Assembly: GCF_041058985.1 (NCBI RefSeq)
Contig: NZ_JBEHZE010000001.1
Coordinates: 2,356,001-2,420,000 of the forward strand
DNA from: Hyphococcus lacteus
Lineage (GTDB): Bacteria > Pseudomonadota > Alphaproteobacteria > Caulobacterales > Parvularculaceae
Length of the DNA stretch: 64,000 bases
Reading direction: 5' to 3'
The notes below the pieces were generated by a model, which saw only the letters and a program-made list of their open reading frames with translations, was not told the DNA's origin and did no database searches. This document shows, one piece after another, positions 62,698-64,000 of this stretch. Within the stretch, counting starts at the first letter, position 1. Each line of letters opens with the position of its first letter. Made by a program: the position numbers and the translations under genes.

Positions 62698-63065
62698 TTT
62701 CCTATGACTCCTTCAGTTTTGACCGCCGCGGCGCGTGGAATTACCGACAAAGCCCAAAAGCCCGCCGGATCACTGAGGATCACGCCGCGTGTGAGATGGC
62801 GCGCGCTATACGCTTTCTTTGGTTTTGACGCAAGTCAAAAGCCCAATTTTGGCGGCGTTTACGGTCAAATCTGCCCTTCATTCATCAAACTCAACACCAA
62901 ACATCATACGACACTATAAAAGCATGAGGATAGATTCGTATAACCATCTGGAATCTTTATGGTTTCTCATGTTTCGCCGTTTTCTACGGACTATGCCCCG
63001 GCGGCGAATATGCTAATAACGATTGGTCGCATTAACGCGGAGCAAAACCAAGGATGAGGTGTAAC
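62698..63065. other. rpsB / lipoprotein divergent region
   Basis: The 368 bases hold the rpsB leader and promoter and the upstream region of the plus-strand lipoprotein gene. A 6-bp hairpin AACCAT / ATGGTT lies near 62942-62964. I see no additional gene. Confidence 0.5.
62805..62833 (-). promoter_or_regulatory. Possible rpsB promoter
   Basis: On the minus strand TTGCGT (62828-62833) and TATAGC (62805-62810) are 17 bases apart, placing the transcription start about 100 bases upstream of the rpsB ATG. The -35 overlaps a small perfect hairpin TTTTGAC / GTCAAAA (62823-62840). The match to a sigma-70 promoter is moderate. Confidence 0.4.
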
Positions 63066-63575
63066 ATGCGAAAGCAGAATTATCTTATTGGAGTTATGTC
63101 ACTATTTGTATTGCAGGCCTGCGGGAACCAGAGCGAAACTGGCACAACTGACGAATCCGTCGCGGCGGAAACGGTAGAAACCGATGTGGCGGACACATCC
63201 GAGGTTACTGAGGGGGCCAGAGAAATGAGCCAGCCAAATGACTGTCCGGTAATTGCGAGTCGCGACTGGCAAGCTTGGATCAACGCAATGCCCGGCCCTG
63301 ATGCCGTCCGATCATTGAATGTCACGGGCGAAATTGACCTACCGACACCCGGGTATGAAATCGAGGTAATCGCGGGAGCTGCGGACCGAAGCGCGATCCC
63401 GACTCAACGGATTATCTTAAAGGCCACCCCGCCATCGGGCATGGTCACTCAGGTCGTTACTCCAGAAACAGTCACTTATTCTGGCCCCGTCATTGCGCAG
63501 CAATATCGCTCTATCATGGTGCTCTGTGGTGATCAGATGATCGCTGAGATTACGGATATTCCCGTAGCCCAGTAA
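63066..63575 (+). CDS. Small lipoprotein of unknown function
   Basis: 169 residues from the ATG at 63066, with AAGGATGAGG about 7 bases upstream (a further ATG at 63054 is in frame). The lipobox is LQAC (Cys19). Residues 20-60 are acidic and low-complexity (many Thr, Glu, Val, Asp), then a compact mature domain starts with NDCPVIASRDWQAWINAMPG, carrying one Cys early and one Cys near the end (LCGDQ), which could pair. I do not recognise the family. Confidence 0.75.
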   Translation: MRKQNYLIGVMSLFVLQACGNQSETGTTDESVAAETVETDVADTSEVTEGAREMSQPNDCPVIASRDWQAWINAMPGPDAVRSLNVTGEIDLPTPGYEIEVIAGAADRSAIPTQRIILKATPPSGMVTQVVTPETVTYSGPVIAQQYRSIMVLCGDQMIAEITDIPVAQ

Positions 63576-64000
63576 CTACTCTTCACTAAGTCGTTCAAAC
63601 AATCGTTGGCCGGATGAGAAAGCGGCTCTTAGCTCATGCTCATCCGGCTCGGTTGGTTTGCCGTTGAGTGTCTTTCGCGCGTGTACAATCTCTTTACCGT
63701 GAAATTCAAAATCATAACTCTGTTCGTACCAGCCATCGGATCGAGCGTCGTTCTTGGCGAATATCCGCGACCATGCGTGATAACGATGTAGATCAGTGCC
63801 GTTAAATTCGTATACGGTCCACCCTTGGCCCCTATCGCCAAAATCATGATGTTCGATTACGCGCCACGGTCGGCCATCGCGGGTATAGACAATGTAATCG
63901 GTTTCAACATCGTTGTCGCGAAAACTGCCCACGGAAAATGGCTGAACATCCGCCACGTCAACAGGTGCGCCTGCGCTGCTGGCACATGCGCTCAAAGCCA
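63576..64000 (-). CDS. Lipoprotein of unknown function, N terminus beyond the window
   Basis: The frame runs from the stop at 63576 to the right edge and begins with ALSACASSAGAP, which includes a lipobox LSAC, so the true start lies outside the window. About 140 residues are visible. They are rich in aromatic and charged residues (for example DRGQGWTVYEFNGTDLHRYHAW). No family is recognised. It is convergent with the previous lipoprotein gene with no gap. Confidence 0.6.
   Translation of the reverse strand, partial: ALSACASSAGAPVDVADVQPFSVGSFRDNDVETDYIVYTRDGRPWRVIEHHDFGDRGQGWTVYEFNGTDLHRYHAWSRIFAKNDARSDGWYEQSYDFEFHGKEIVHARKTLNGKPTEPDEHELRAAFSSGQRLFERLSEE

Noticed and set aside
1..64000. CRISPR array, prophage or insertion sequence
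   Set aside because: No spaced direct repeats, integrase, transposase or phage structural gene was seen.

Overview
The window reads as a contiguous chromosomal segment of an alphaproteobacterium. The evidence is a GTTC-N7-GTTC SOS box lying on the lexA promoter, a pair sdhE then mfd, a ppiD-trpE unit, a single-PDZ RseP and an rpsB-tsf-pyrH-frr-uppS-cdsA-dxr-rseP-bamA-skp-lpxD-fabZ-lpxA-lpxI-lpxB superoperon. Lipoproteins, a PleD/PopA-type protein and the general gene content suggest a Caulobacterales/Hyphomonadales/Parvularculales-like marine bacterium; the exact taxon is inference. No phage, integrase, transposase, CRISPR array or plasmid function was found.

Layout. 0-11.7 kb: gltX, comEC, lexA and the tryptophan genes trpE, trpG, trpD, trpC with ppiD upstream of trpE; an inverted YibQ-type deacetylase gene splits trpE from trpGDC. 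11.9-17.6 kb: tpiA, a lipoprotein hydrolase, sdhE and mfd. 17.6-22.6 kb: a REC-REC-degenerate GGDEF protein that keeps the c-di-GMP inhibitory-site motif, a TPR/VanY peptidase fusion, a histidine phosphatase and an unknown membrane protein. 22.6-33 kb: a probable iron-linked and accessory stretch (PiuC-like hydroxylase, two unknown lipoproteins, a Clp-fold membrane protease, an epoxide-hydrolase-like protein, a MoxR ATPase, a large zinc metalloprotease, an IPNS-like dioxygenase, a VIT-family metal transporter), with a 19-bp Fur-type palindrome in an otherwise empty region and tRNA-Ser. 33.3-38.9 kb: a plus-strand run rlpA, dacC-type gene, tmk, holB, tatD, phnP-like.

38.9-47.3 kb looks like an accessory island inserted around secE-nusG. 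It has an AraC-type regulator, a strongly structured non-coding segment with repeated GGGAGA loops, a PLP aminotransferase with an overlapping-type sulfotransferase partner, an HD-domain protein resembling mixed-valent diiron oxygenases, a GT2 glycosyltransferase, a clan GH-A-like secreted or membrane-anchored protein, and an AhpD-type gene behind two TetR-type operators. tRNA-Trp follows. 47.5-62.8 kb is the envelope/translation superoperon, divided by two clear intrinsic terminators (after tsf and after skp). The right end holds a small lipoprotein gene and a second, truncated lipoprotein gene.

The most promising undescribed items are the structured RNA at about 39.93-40.06 kb, the aminotransferase/sulfotransferase/HD-oxygenase cassette next to it, the PopA-like degenerate GGDEF protein, and the orphan Fur-type palindrome at 32.79 kb, which may control a small RNA.
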